Shown in pieces: positions 1 through 7,458 of a stretch of 64,000 nt of DNA (positions are counted from its first letter, which is position 1; each line of letters begins with the position of its first letter). Both the position numbers and the translations under genes were made by a program. The stretch comes from Rhodoferax sp. OV413. Lineage in GTDB: Bacteria; Pseudomonadota; Gammaproteobacteria; Burkholderiales; Burkholderiaceae_C. A model generated the notes under the pieces. It was not told the DNA's origin and did no database searches. It saw only the letters and a program-made list of their open reading frames with translations. The stretch spans positions 310,001 to 374,000 of the forward strand of contig NZ_FNJA01000006.1 of assembly GCF_900104385.1 (NCBI RefSeq), read 5' to 3'.

Positions 1-1
1 G

Positions 2-634
2 TTCATCGCCATCGGCCTGAACTACGCCGACCACGCCGCCGAGTCGGGCCTGCCGATTCCGGCCGAGCCGGTGGTGTTCATGAAGGCGACTTCGTGCATC
101 CAGGGTCCGAACGATCCGGTGATGCTGCCCAAGGGCTCGAAGAAGACCGACTGGGAAGTCGAGTTGGGCGTGGTCATCGGCACCCAGGCCCGCTATGTGT
201 CGCAAAAGGACGCGCTGAACTTCGTCGCCGGCTACTGCACCATCAACGATGTGAGCGAACGCGAATACCAGATCGAGCGCGGCGGCACCTGGGACAAGGG
301 CAAAGGCTGCGACACCTTCGGCCCGCTCGGCCCCTGGCTGGTGACGCGCGACGAAGTGCCGAACCCGCAAAAACTCAGCATGTGGCTGGACGTGAACGGC
401 CAGCGCGTGCAGACCGGCAACACCAAGACCATGATCTTCAGCGTGGCCAAGATCGTCAGCTACGTCAGCCAGTTCATGACCCTGATGCCGGGTGACGTGA
501 TCACCACCGGCACCCCGCCCGGCGTCGGCCTGGGCATGAAGCCACCGGTGTTCCTGAAGAAGGGAGACACCATGGCCCTGGGTATCGAAGGTCTGGGTGA
601 ACAGCACCAGGTAGTAGTGCCCTTCAAGCTATAA
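2..634 (+). CDS. fumarylacetoacetate hydrolase (FAH) family protein, 5' truncated
   Basis: The gene begins before the window; 210 residues are visible, reading from base 2 in frame. They cover most of an FAH fold: the metal-binding glutamates in DWEVELGVVIG, the ERGGTWDKGKGCDTFGPLGP segment, and the closing motif PGDVITTGTPPGVGLG. Members cleave or hydrate C-C bonds in acylpyruvates, 2-oxo-hepta-diene-dioates or ureidoglycolate, using a divalent metal in the cytoplasm. The substrate cannot be told from this part alone. The stop TAA is followed at once by a rho-independent terminator, so this is the last gene of its unit. The downstream importer genes run convergently and are not part of it. 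Confidence 0.9.
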   Translation, partial: FIAIGLNYADHAAESGLPIPAEPVVFMKATSCIQGPNDPVMLPKGSKKTDWEVELGVVIGTQARYVSQKDALNFVAGYCTINDVSEREYQIERGGTWDKGKGCDTFGPLGPWLVTRDEVPNPQKLSMWLDVNGQRVQTGNTKTMIFSVAKIVSYVSQFMTLMPGDVITTGTPPGVGLGMKPPVFLKKGDTMALGIEGLGEQHQVVVPFKL

Positions 635-642
635 GCTGAGTG

Positions 643-675
643 CATCCCCAGCCGTCAGGCTTGGGGATGTTTTTG
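643..675 (+). terminator. rho-independent terminator after the FAH gene
   Basis: CATCCCCA (643-650) pairs with TGGGGATG (662-669), with an inner GCC/GGC pair around a GTCA loop and one bulged T. A TTTTT run follows the stem directly. It starts 8 bases after the stop codon. This is one of the clearest terminators in the window. Confidence 0.85.
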
Positions 676-697
676 TTGGTTTATAGGTTTTGGGGTT

Positions 698-736
698 GTA
701 GCGCTTATGCAATAAGCGCTGGATGCTATTGAATAT
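698..736. repeat. palindromic intergenic repeat, copy 1
   Basis: AGCGCTTAT (700-708) and ATAAGCGCT (712-720) form a perfect 9-bp inverted repeat with a 3-base loop, followed by a TGCTAT tract. It is the cleanest core of a repeat family seen at least nine times in the window. It lies between two convergent genes, where it could also form a transcript hairpin. Confidence 0.7.
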
Positions 737-751
737 GTAGCATTTGTCTTC

Positions 752-1573
752 TTACTGGCGCCGACCGCGCAGCCACTCCAGCGCCAGCAGCAGGCTGGTG
801 GTGAAGATGATCAGCAGGGTGGCGACCGCCGCAATGGTCGGGCTGATGTTCTCGCGGATGCCGTTGAACATCTGGCGCGGCAGCGTGGACTGCGAAGGGC
901 CGGCCAGGAACAGCGTCACCACCACTTCGTCGAAGGATGTCGCAAAGGCGAACAGCGCACCCGAGAAGACGCCAGGCGCGATGATGGGCAGCGTCACGCG
1001 CCAGAAGGTGGTCCAGGGCGAGGCGCCCAGCGACTGGCTGGCGCGCACCAGGTTCTGGTTGAAGCCCTGTAGCGTGGCCAGCACGGTGGTCAGCACAAAC
1101 GGGGCGCCGAGTGCGGCGTGCACCATGATCAAACCCGCATACGAATCGGTCAGGCCGACCTTGGCAAAGCTCAGGTAAGCGGCTACGCCGACCACCACAA
1201 TCGGTACCACCATGGGCGAGATCAGTACGCCCATCAGCAGGCCTTTGCCGGGGAAGTTTTCGCGCGCCAGCCCGACTGCCGCCAGGGTGCCGAGAATGGT
1301 CGCCAGCACCGTGGCTGCGGGTGCCACGATGAAACTGTTTTGTGCCGCCCGCTTCCATTCATCCGAGCCAAACAGGTTCTGGTACCACTGCATCGACCAG
1401 CCAGGAATCGGATACGACAAGAAGGAGCTGGACGAGAACGACAGCGGAATGATCACCACGATGGGCAGCAGCAAAAACACTAGCATGCCGACGCCGAAAG
1501 CGCGCAGCGCCCACCAGCCGAGCTTGTCGAGCCAGGTGGCGTAGGCAGGGAATACGGGGAGGAACTTGCTCAT
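752..1573 (-). CDS. ABC transporter permease, PotC-like
   Basis: This 273-residue inner-membrane protein has about six predicted membrane segments and the EAA-type loop (LVRASQSLGASPWTTFWRVT, about residues 180-200) that docks on the ATPase. It belongs to the PotC/YdcV branch of polyamine, opine and iron-type permeases. It is the last gene of a four-gene operon read from ATPase to receptor to PotB-like to PotC-like permease, only 1 base downstream of its partner permease. It forms the channel with that partner. The family fits polyamine or other small cationic or opine-like solutes; the real substrate is not visible. Confidence 0.9.
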   Translation of the reverse strand: MSKFLPVFPAYATWLDKLGWWALRAFGVGMLVFLLLPIVVIIPLSFSSSSFLSYPIPGWSMQWYQNLFGSDEWKRAAQNSFIVAPAATVLATILGTLAAVGLARENFPGKGLLMGVLISPMVVPIVVVGVAAYLSFAKVGLTDSYAGLIMVHAALGAPFVLTTVLATLQGFNQNLVRASQSLGASPWTTFWRVTLPIIAPGVFSGALFAFATSFDEVVVTLFLAGPSQSTLPRQMFNGIRENISPTIAAVATLLIIFTTSLLLALEWLRGRRQ

Positions 1574-1574
1574 A

Positions 1575-2840
1575 TCAGGTCATGCTCAGTTCTGTTTTCA
1601 GGAGCCGGCGGTACAGCGCATAGAGCACCAGCGTGGTCGCCAGCAGCACGGTGGACAGCGCGGCGGCTACACCCCAGTTGACGTTCACGTTGATGTACTG
1701 GGCCACGTAGTAGGACAGCATCTGGTCGTCGGCGCCGCCCAGCAGCGCCGGGGTCACGTAGTAGCCGATAGCCAGGATAAATACCATCAGCGCACCGGCA
1801 CCTATGCCGGCATAGGTTTGCGGCACGTAGACGCGCCAGAACGCGGCCAGCGGCGTGCTGCCCAGCGACACGGCGGCGCGCTGGTAGGTCGAGGGCACGG
1901 ACTTCATCACGCTGTACAGCGGCAGGATCATGAAGGGCAGCAGCACATGCACCATGGCGATCACCACGCCGGTGCGGTTGAACAACAGGGCCAGTGGCTC
2001 GTTGATGAGGCCCAGGTCCTGTAGGCCGTGGTTGATCAGGCCTTCGCGCTGCAGCAGCACGATCCAGGCGGCGATGCGCACCAGGATCGAGGTCCAGAAC
2101 GGCACCAGCACCAGAATCATCAGCAGATTGGCTTTTCGTGCCGGCAGGGTGGACAGCCAGTAGGCCAGCGGATACGCCAGCAGCAGGCACCACAGCGTGA
2201 CGATGAAGCTGGTCGAGCAGGTGCGCCAGAGAATCTTGGTGAATACCGCGCGCGACGGGTCTACCGCCGTGATCTGGCCGCCCTCGCGCTGCAGGTCCAT
2301 GGCCGTGAGCAGGTAGTCGGGGGTCCAGCGCGAGCCGTTCTTGGCAATCGCCATCCAGTATTTGCTCTCGCTCCAGCGCGGGTCGATTTCCAGGATGCGG
2401 CTGCGGTATTCCTCGTCGGACAAGCCCGGCGGCAGCGGCATGGCGCGGAAGGTGTTCATCACCAGCGAGCGCGCGCCCGGGGTTTCGGTATTCAGTCGAC
2501 GCGCCAGGCCACCGGCCTGGCCGCCGCCACCGGGCAGCTTGGACAGGTCGATGGCCAGGGCCGCGAAAGCCCGTGGCGGCGCGGTCATGGCCGGGTCCCA
2601 GCCATCGAGCGAGCGCGCCGTCAGCGGCAGTGCTGCAACCACCTCGGGATTCTCTACTCCGCGTACCAGCAGCACCGCAATCGGCGCCAGCAGGATGACC
2701 AGCAAGTAGGCCAGCATCGGCAGTGCCAGGGCAAAGGCCCAGATGCGGGCACGGCGTTTGGCGCGGCCCAGCTGGCGCATGAGCACATCGCGGTCCTCCG
2801 CGCCGAGGGCGTTTGCAGCGGTCAAAGTAGCGTTTCCCAT
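1575..2840 (-). CDS. ABC transporter permease, PotB-like, with long N-terminal insert
   Basis: This 421-residue permease is about 120-130 residues longer than a usual PotB (about 285-300). After the first membrane segment (about residues 32-60) there is a long hydrophilic stretch, about residues 65-200, predicted to be periplasmic and rich in charged residues, before the usual five-segment core. The EAA loop reads YQRAAVSLGSTPLAAFWRVY. The insert is known in some PotB/YdcU-like permeases and may contact the binding protein. The gene follows the receptor gene by 22 bases and pairs with the next permease. Confidence 0.88.
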   Translation of the reverse strand: MGNATLTAANALGAEDRDVLMRQLGRAKRRARIWAFALALPMLAYLLVILLAPIAVLLVRGVENPEVVAALPLTARSLDGWDPAMTAPPRAFAALAIDLSKLPGGGGQAGGLARRLNTETPGARSLVMNTFRAMPLPPGLSDEEYRSRILEIDPRWSESKYWMAIAKNGSRWTPDYLLTAMDLQREGGQITAVDPSRAVFTKILWRTCSTSFIVTLWCLLLAYPLAYWLSTLPARKANLLMILVLVPFWTSILVRIAAWIVLLQREGLINHGLQDLGLINEPLALLFNRTGVVIAMVHVLLPFMILPLYSVMKSVPSTYQRAAVSLGSTPLAAFWRVYVPQTYAGIGAGALMVFILAIGYYVTPALLGGADDQMLSYYVAQYINVNVNWGVAAALSTVLLATTLVLYALYRRLLKTELSMT

Positions 2841-2862
2841 GGTGTTTGCGTCTGCGCCCTGC

Positions 2863-3894
2863 TTACTGGGTGGCCCAGGCGGCGAAGCGCTTTTCCAGCT
2901 CTTCGCCCTGGTCGGCCCAGAACTTGACGTTGAACTGCAGCGAGTCCTTGGCGTTGGCGGGCGAGGTCGGCAGATTGGCCAGCACTTCCTTGCTCAGCTG
3001 CGGCAAGGCCTTGTTGTTCACCGGGCCGTAGGCGATGTTGCGGGCGTACTCGGCCTGCGCGGCGGGCGCCGTGGCGTAGGCGATGAACTTGATAGCCGCG
3101 TCCTTGTTTGGCGTGCCCTTGGGGATGACCCAGTAGTCCAGATCGTAGATGCCGCCGGTCCAGCCTATGCCGAGGTTCTTGCCTTCGCGGTTGGCGGCGT
3201 CGATGCGGCCGTTGTAGACGGTGCTCATAACCACGTCACCGGCGACCAGGAACTGCGGCGGCTGGGCACCGGCTTCCCACCACTGGATGCTGGGCTTGAG
3301 CTGGGTCAGCTTGGCGAATGCGCGGTCGGCGCCGGCCTTGGTGGCCAATACCTTGTAGACGTCGGCGGTAGCCACACCGTCGGCCATCAGCGCGAATTCC
3401 AGGTTGTAGCGCGCGCCTTTGCGCATGCCGCGCTTGCCGGCGATCTTCTTGGTGTCCCAGAAGTCGGCCCAGGTCTTGGGTGGCGTCTTGAGCTTGTCGG
3501 CGTTGTAAGCCATGACGGTGGACCAGACGAACACGCCGACACCGCATTCATGTACGGCGGCGGGCACGAAGTCGGCCTTGTTGCCAACCTTGGCCCAGTC
3601 GATTTTTTCAAACAGACCTTCGTCGCAGCCGCGGCTGACGTCGGGCGATTCGACTTCGACCACGTCCCAGGTGACCTTGCCGGCTTCGACCATGGCCTTG
3701 ATCTTGGCCTGTTCGCCGTTGTATTCGACGGCCACGATCTTGGCTGCACCGGTTTTGTCATAGGGCTCGTAGAACGCCTTCTTCTGTGCATTGGCGTTGG
3801 CACCGCCAAAGTTGATCACATTGAGTTGCGTCTGGGCCAGGGCGGGCAGGGTGGCCACGGCCGCCAGCAGGGACAGGTACTTCAGCTTCATCAC
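2863..3894 (-). CDS. ABC transporter substrate-binding protein, PotD-like
   Basis: This 343-residue periplasmic receptor has a cleavable signal peptide (MMKLKYLSLLAAVATLPALA, cut near AQTQ). It has the PotD/SBP_bac_8 layout: LNVINFGGANANAQ at the start of lobe 1, the VVEVESPDV region, and the closing GPVNNKALPQLS segment. Family members bind spermidine, putrescine or other small solutes. A 48-base gap separates it from the upstream ATPase gene. The nearby MocR-type regulator makes an amine or amino-acid-like solute plausible, but this is inference only. Confidence 0.9.
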   Translation of the reverse strand: MMKLKYLSLLAAVATLPALAQTQLNVINFGGANANAQKKAFYEPYDKTGAAKIVAVEYNGEQAKIKAMVEAGKVTWDVVEVESPDVSRGCDEGLFEKIDWAKVGNKADFVPAAVHECGVGVFVWSTVMAYNADKLKTPPKTWADFWDTKKIAGKRGMRKGARYNLEFALMADGVATADVYKVLATKAGADRAFAKLTQLKPSIQWWEAGAQPPQFLVAGDVVMSTVYNGRIDAANREGKNLGIGWTGGIYDLDYWVIPKGTPNKDAAIKFIAYATAPAAQAEYARNIAYGPVNNKALPQLSKEVLANLPTSPANAKDSLQFNVKFWADQGEELEKRFAAWATQ

Positions 3895-3942
3895 AGAAAA
3901 CTCCAGTTAAGAAAGGAACAGAACAACGGAAGGGATAACGAC

Positions 3943-5049
3943 TTACAGATACACACGCAGGTGTTCGGGAGGCACGTGCAGCCACAGGGTGTCGCCTGGC
4001 GCCGGTGGCTGCGTCACGGACAGTGGCAGCTTCACGGTGGCCAGGCCCTGGCCGTCGACGGCGCAGCGCAGGCGCAGGTGGTCGCCGAAATACATGGTGT
4101 CGACCAGCACGGCCTTGAACACGTTCAGCTCGGGCAGGCTGTTCTCGGCATGCACGGCGATGCGCTCCGGGCGCACGCTGGCGATGATGTCGGCGCCCAC
4201 ATGGGCGGTGTTCACGTTCACGCCCAGGCAGCGGGTCACGGCACCGGGGATGCTCAGCTCGCACAGGCCGCCTTCGCTGCTGCCGCACTTGCCTTTGAGC
4301 GGCGTGTTGTCGCCCACGAAGCCGGCGACAAAGCGGTTGGCCGGGGTCTCGTAGAGCGACAGCACTGGTGCCAGCTGCTGCACCACGCCGTCGTTGAACA
4401 CGGCCACGCGGTCGCTCATGGTCAGCGCTTCGCTCTGGTCGTGGGTCACGTAGACGAAGGTCACGCCCAGCTTCTTGTGCAGGTCTTTCAGCTCGATCTG
4501 CATGTGTTCGCGCAGCTGTTTGTCGAGCGCGCCCAGCGGCTCGTCCATCAACACCAGCTGGGGCTCGAACACCATGGCGCGGGCCAGGGCCACGCGCTGC
4601 TGTTGGCCGCCGGAGAGCTGGGCCGGATAGCGGTCCTGCTTGCCGCGCAGCTGCACCATGTCCAGCGCGCGGGCCACGCGCTCGGCACGCTGGTCCTTGG
4701 GCACGTTGCGCACGCTCAAGGGGTAGGCTACGTTGTCGCCCACGGTCATGTGCGGGAACAGCGCGTAGTTCTGGAACACCATGCCGAAGTTGCGCTTGTG
4801 TGGCGGCGTGCGGGTGATAGATTTTTCGTTCAGGAAGATTTCGCCCGAGGTGGGCGACTCGAAGCCGGCCAGCATCATCAACGTGGTGGTCTTGCCGGAG
4901 CCGGAGGGGCCCAGCAGCGTCAGAAACTCGCCGCTCTGGATCTGCAGGTCCAGGTTCTGGACCACCAGCTGGTTGCCGTCGTAGGTCTTCTGGACAGCTG
5001 AAAAGCGGACCAAAGGCTGGCTGCTGGTGTTGTGCGCGTGGGGTGCCAT
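3943..5049 (-). CDS. ABC transporter ATP-binding protein, PotA-like
   Basis: This 368-residue ATPase shows Walker A (GPSGSGKTT), signature LSGGQQQR, Walker B ([12 protein letters not shown]) and the switch His in VTHDQSEA, then a C-terminal TOBE-type domain (about residues 270-368). It energises the importer at the inner membrane. The frame is open further upstream to 5172, but I chose the start MAPHAHN at 5049 because the conserved domain begins soon after it and upstream residues look like leader sequence. No strong ribosome site is seen at any candidate. It is the first gene of the operon, divergent from the MocR-type regulator. Confidence 0.88.
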   Translation of the reverse strand: MAPHAHNTSSQPLVRFSAVQKTYDGNQLVVQNLDLQIQSGEFLTLLGPSGSGKTTTLMMLAGFESPTSGEIFLNEKSITRTPPHKRNFGMVFQNYALFPHMTVGDNVAYPLSVRNVPKDQRAERVARALDMVQLRGKQDRYPAQLSGGQQQRVALARAMVFEPQLVLMDEPLGALDKQLREHMQIELKDLHKKLGVTFVYVTHDQSEALTMSDRVAVFNDGVVQQLAPVLSLYETPANRFVAGFVGDNTPLKGKCGSSEGGLCELSIPGAVTRCLGVNVNTAHVGADIIASVRPERIAVHAENSLPELNVFKAVLVDTMYFGDHLRLRCAVDGQGLATVKLPLSVTQPPAPGDTLWLHVPPEHLRVYL

Positions 5050-5138
5050 GGGGTGTCGTTCGCCGCTTGTCGTTGCAATGCCGGTATTTTTGAGCCCCGC
5101 TTGATCTGTCGCCATATACACAGGCGCTGTGTGTGGCA

Positions 5139-5167
5139 CGGTACGTGCTGGTCCACAGACCGGTACA
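5139..5167. promoter_or_regulatory. candidate MocR-type operator (direct repeats)
   Basis: GGTAC occurs at 5140-5144 and again at 5162-5166 in the same orientation, 22 bases apart (about two helical turns), with a related GGTCC at 5150-5154 between them. The site lies in the divergent region between the ATPase gene and the MocR-type regulator. MocR regulators such as GabR are known to bind direct repeats, so the arrangement fits; binding is inferred. Confidence 0.4.
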
Positions 5168-5214
5168 CACAAACCCTACGCAAACTAGGGCACGCGAGCG
5201 TTTCCAATACCCCC

Positions 5215-6630
5215 ATGTTTAAGTTTGAATTTCGCCACGGTACGCCGTTGGTGGCGCAGATCGTTGCGCGCATTGGGGAAATGGTCGATACGGGGCGGCT
5301 GCGTACGGGGGCCAAGCTGCCGTCGATACGCCAATTCGCCCATCAAAATGGGGTCAGCATCTTTACCGTAGTCGAGGCCTACGACCGTTTGGTCGCAGCC
5401 GGCTATGTGGTTTCGCGTTTGAACGCCGGGTTTTTTGTCTGTGCCCGCACCGCCTCGGTGCATTCGCCGGACGTTGAGCGGCCATCGGCCTTATCGGCAG
5501 GCAGCTTTGACAACAGTTGGTACCTGCAGCGCATTTTCGAAAACCACCATCTGCCGTTCAAACCCGGCTGTGGCTGGTTGCCGCAAAACTGGCTGTTTGA
5601 AGAAGGTGTACGCAAGGCCATGCGGTCCCTGGCCGCGGTGGACCCGATGCAACTGGGCGACTACGGCGATCCTTTGGGTTACTTCCCATTGCGCGCCTGG
5701 GTCTGCGAGAGCATGCGCCAGCATGCCATCCACATCCAGCCATTCCAGGTGCTATTGACCCATGGCGCCAGCCAGGCCCTGGACCTGGCTGTGCGCTGGC
5801 TGGTCGGGCAGGGGGACGTGGTGTTGGTGGATGAGCCGGGCTACCCGAATCTCACCAACGCGCTGCGCTTTGCCGGCGTCCGCCTGCACGGTGTGCCCCG
5901 AACGCCGGACGGCTGGGACTTGGCAGCGCTGGAGGACCTGATCGTGCGTTTGCGGCCCAAGGTGTTTTTTACCCAGCCGCGCTTCCATAGCCCGACCGGC
6001 TCTGTGGCCACGCTGCAGCAACTGCACAAGGTGCTGCGCCTGGCCGAGAAATACGACGTGCTGCTGGTGGAAAACGATATCTACTGCGAGTTGGATACCG
6101 AGTCGCGTCCTTCGCTGGCCAGTCTGGACAACCTGTCCCGGGTGGTTTACGTGGGCAGCTTTTCCAAGTCGATTGCCCCGAGCTTGCGCTGCGGCTATCT
6201 GCTGGCGCATAACGACATCATGGGGGATTTCTCACGGCTGAAGATGTTTTCTGGCCTGACCAGTTCCGAGTTGGTGGAGCGCATCGTGCACACCGCCTTG
6301 AGCGATTCGCACCGTCCGCGCTATTTGCGTGGCCTGCGCACCCGGCTGACGCAAGCCCACGAGCGTTGTGGTCAGCGCTTGCGCAATATGGGGTTTGAGT
6401 TGTTTTGCGAGCCCGGTGGCGGCTTGTTCCTCTGGGCCTGGCATCCGCGCATCCACAACGCGGTGGAGCTGGCAGCACGGGCCAGCGAGCGCGGCGTGAT
6501 GCTGGCGCCGGGGCATTTGTTCAGTACGGTTGCCGCCACGCGCTCCTGGATGCGCTTCAATGTTGCGCATTGTGAGAACGATGCGGATGCATTTGTCTAT
6601 ACCTGGCTGGAGCAGGCGTTGGCGGGGTGA
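5215..6630 (+). CDS. MocR-type transcriptional regulator (GntR helix-turn-helix fused to aminotransferase fold)
   Basis: This 471-residue protein has an N-terminal GntR winged helix (about residues 1-75, with LPSIRQFAHQNGVSIFTVVE) joined to a class I aminotransferase domain. The PLP lysine is expected in YVGSFSKSIAPSLRCGYL. Such proteins usually sense PLP adducts of amino compounds and act as activators or repressors of an adjacent operon. Start MFKFEFRHG was chosen because the family begins there; the frame is open further upstream. It is divergent from the PotABCD-like importer, which is its likely target. It is not next to the Moc-like cluster near 17-25 kb. Confidence 0.88.
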   Translation: MFKFEFRHGTPLVAQIVARIGEMVDTGRLRTGAKLPSIRQFAHQNGVSIFTVVEAYDRLVAAGYVVSRLNAGFFVCARTASVHSPDVERPSALSAGSFDNSWYLQRIFENHHLPFKPGCGWLPQNWLFEEGVRKAMRSLAAVDPMQLGDYGDPLGYFPLRAWVCESMRQHAIHIQPFQVLLTHGASQALDLAVRWLVGQGDVVLVDEPGYPNLTNALRFAGVRLHGVPRTPDGWDLAALEDLIVRLRPKVFFTQPRFHSPTGSVATLQQLHKVLRLAEKYDVLLVENDIYCELDTESRPSLASLDNLSRVVYVGSFSKSIAPSLRCGYLLAHNDIMGDFSRLKMFSGLTSSELVERIVHTALSDSHRPRYLRGLRTRLTQAHERCGQRLRNMGFELFCEPGGGLFLWAWHPRIHNAVELAARASERGVMLAPGHLFSTVAATRSWMRFNVAHCENDADAFVYTWLEQALAG

Positions 6631-6720
6631 TGCGAAGCGGAGGGCTGGCCTGGGAAAACCCTGTCGCGCAGGCGCAATAAATGCGGTCCCATCGGTAGAC
6701 TTTTGAAAACAAGTCTGGTT

Positions 6721-6760
6721 AAATTCAAAAAATAGCACGATCGTTCGTATTTTTGAATTT
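6721..6760. promoter_or_regulatory. 40-bp palindrome, candidate operator of the TetR regulator
   Basis: AAATTCAAAAA (6721-6731) and TTTTTGAATTT (6750-6760) are perfect inverted arms, and the inner ACGATCGT (6737-6744) has the same centre at 6740.5. Sixteen of 20 base pairs match overall. The palindrome ends 6 bases before the TetR start codon, leaving no room for a usual ribosome site. Autoregulation, and control of the downstream beta-oxidation genes, is the likely role. Confidence 0.65.
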
Positions 6761-6766
6761 AAACCC

Positions 6767-7456
6767 ATGACTTCGTCAGAACCGTCCGCCAAATCAGGCC
6801 GCGATGCCAGCAGCGAAGGCCGCGCCTTGCTCAAGGGCCGGCAGACCAAGGCCTCGATTGTCGAGGCGGCACTGGGCTTGGCCAGCCACATCGGGCTCGA
6901 AGGCCTGAGCATAGGCGCGCTGGCCGAGGTCACGCAGATGAGCAAGTCGGGCGTGTTCGCCCACTTCGGCTCGCGCGAAGAGCTGCAGATCTCGGTGATC
7001 CGCGAATACCACCGCCTGTTTGAGGCCGAAGTGTTCTACCCCGCCATGCAAGCCCAGCGCGGCTTGCCCCGGCTGCGCGCGCTGTTTGCCAACTGGATGC
7101 AGCGCGTGGCCATCGAGCTGCAGTCGGGCTGCATCTTCATCAGCGGCGCGGTTGAGTTCGACGACCGGCCCGGCCCGGTGCGCGACGCGCTGGCCAGTTC
7201 GGTGCAGGCCTGGCTGTCGGCGTTCTGCCGCGCGGTAGAGCAGGCCAAGGAAGTCGGCGATCTGCGCGCCGATGCCGACGAGCGGCAAGTCGCCTTCGAG
7301 ATACATGGCTTGATCTTGTCGTTGCATTATGAGGCCCGTTTTTTGAAGAATCCCGGTGCCGTGGCGCGCGCCAACACCGGTTTCGAGCACATCCTGGAGC
7401 GTTACGGGCAGCCCGTCGCCCCATCGCCATCCACCCCCAAAAAATCCAAGGAGTAA
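6767..7456 (+). CDS. TetR/AcrR family regulator of the beta-oxidation cluster
   Basis: This 229-residue protein has a TetR N-terminal helix-turn-helix (about residues 25-75: TKASIVEAALGLASHIGLEG, then MSKSGVFAHFGSREELQ) and a C-terminal ligand domain. Its stop lies 2 bases before the acyl-CoA dehydrogenase start, so it is co-transcribed with the fatty-acid genes. By family knowledge (FadP/FadR-like TetR proteins of betaproteobacteria) it probably represses beta-oxidation genes until long-chain acyl-CoA binds; this is inferred from position. No good ribosome site precedes the ATG, because the 40-bp palindrome fills that space. Confidence 0.85.
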   Translation: MTSSEPSAKSGRDASSEGRALLKGRQTKASIVEAALGLASHIGLEGLSIGALAEVTQMSKSGVFAHFGSREELQISVIREYHRLFEAEVFYPAMQAQRGLPRLRALFANWMQRVAIELQSGCIFISGAVEFDDRPGPVRDALASSVQAWLSAFCRAVEQAKEVGDLRADADERQVAFEIHGLILSLHYEARFLKNPGAVARANTGFEHILERYGQPVAPSPSTPKKSKE

Positions 7457-7458
7457 CC

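Noticed and set aside
2743-5001. A 752-codon open frame on the plus strand, antisense to the ABC importer genes
   Set aside because: It lies opposite well-supported genes, is rich in His/Gly/Gln and shows no family motif; high-GC genes often open such frames.
6661-6720. A -35-like TTGAAA at 6703-6708 before the TetR palindrome
   Set aside because: No acceptable -10 hexamer lies at the right distance, so I did not annotate a promoter.
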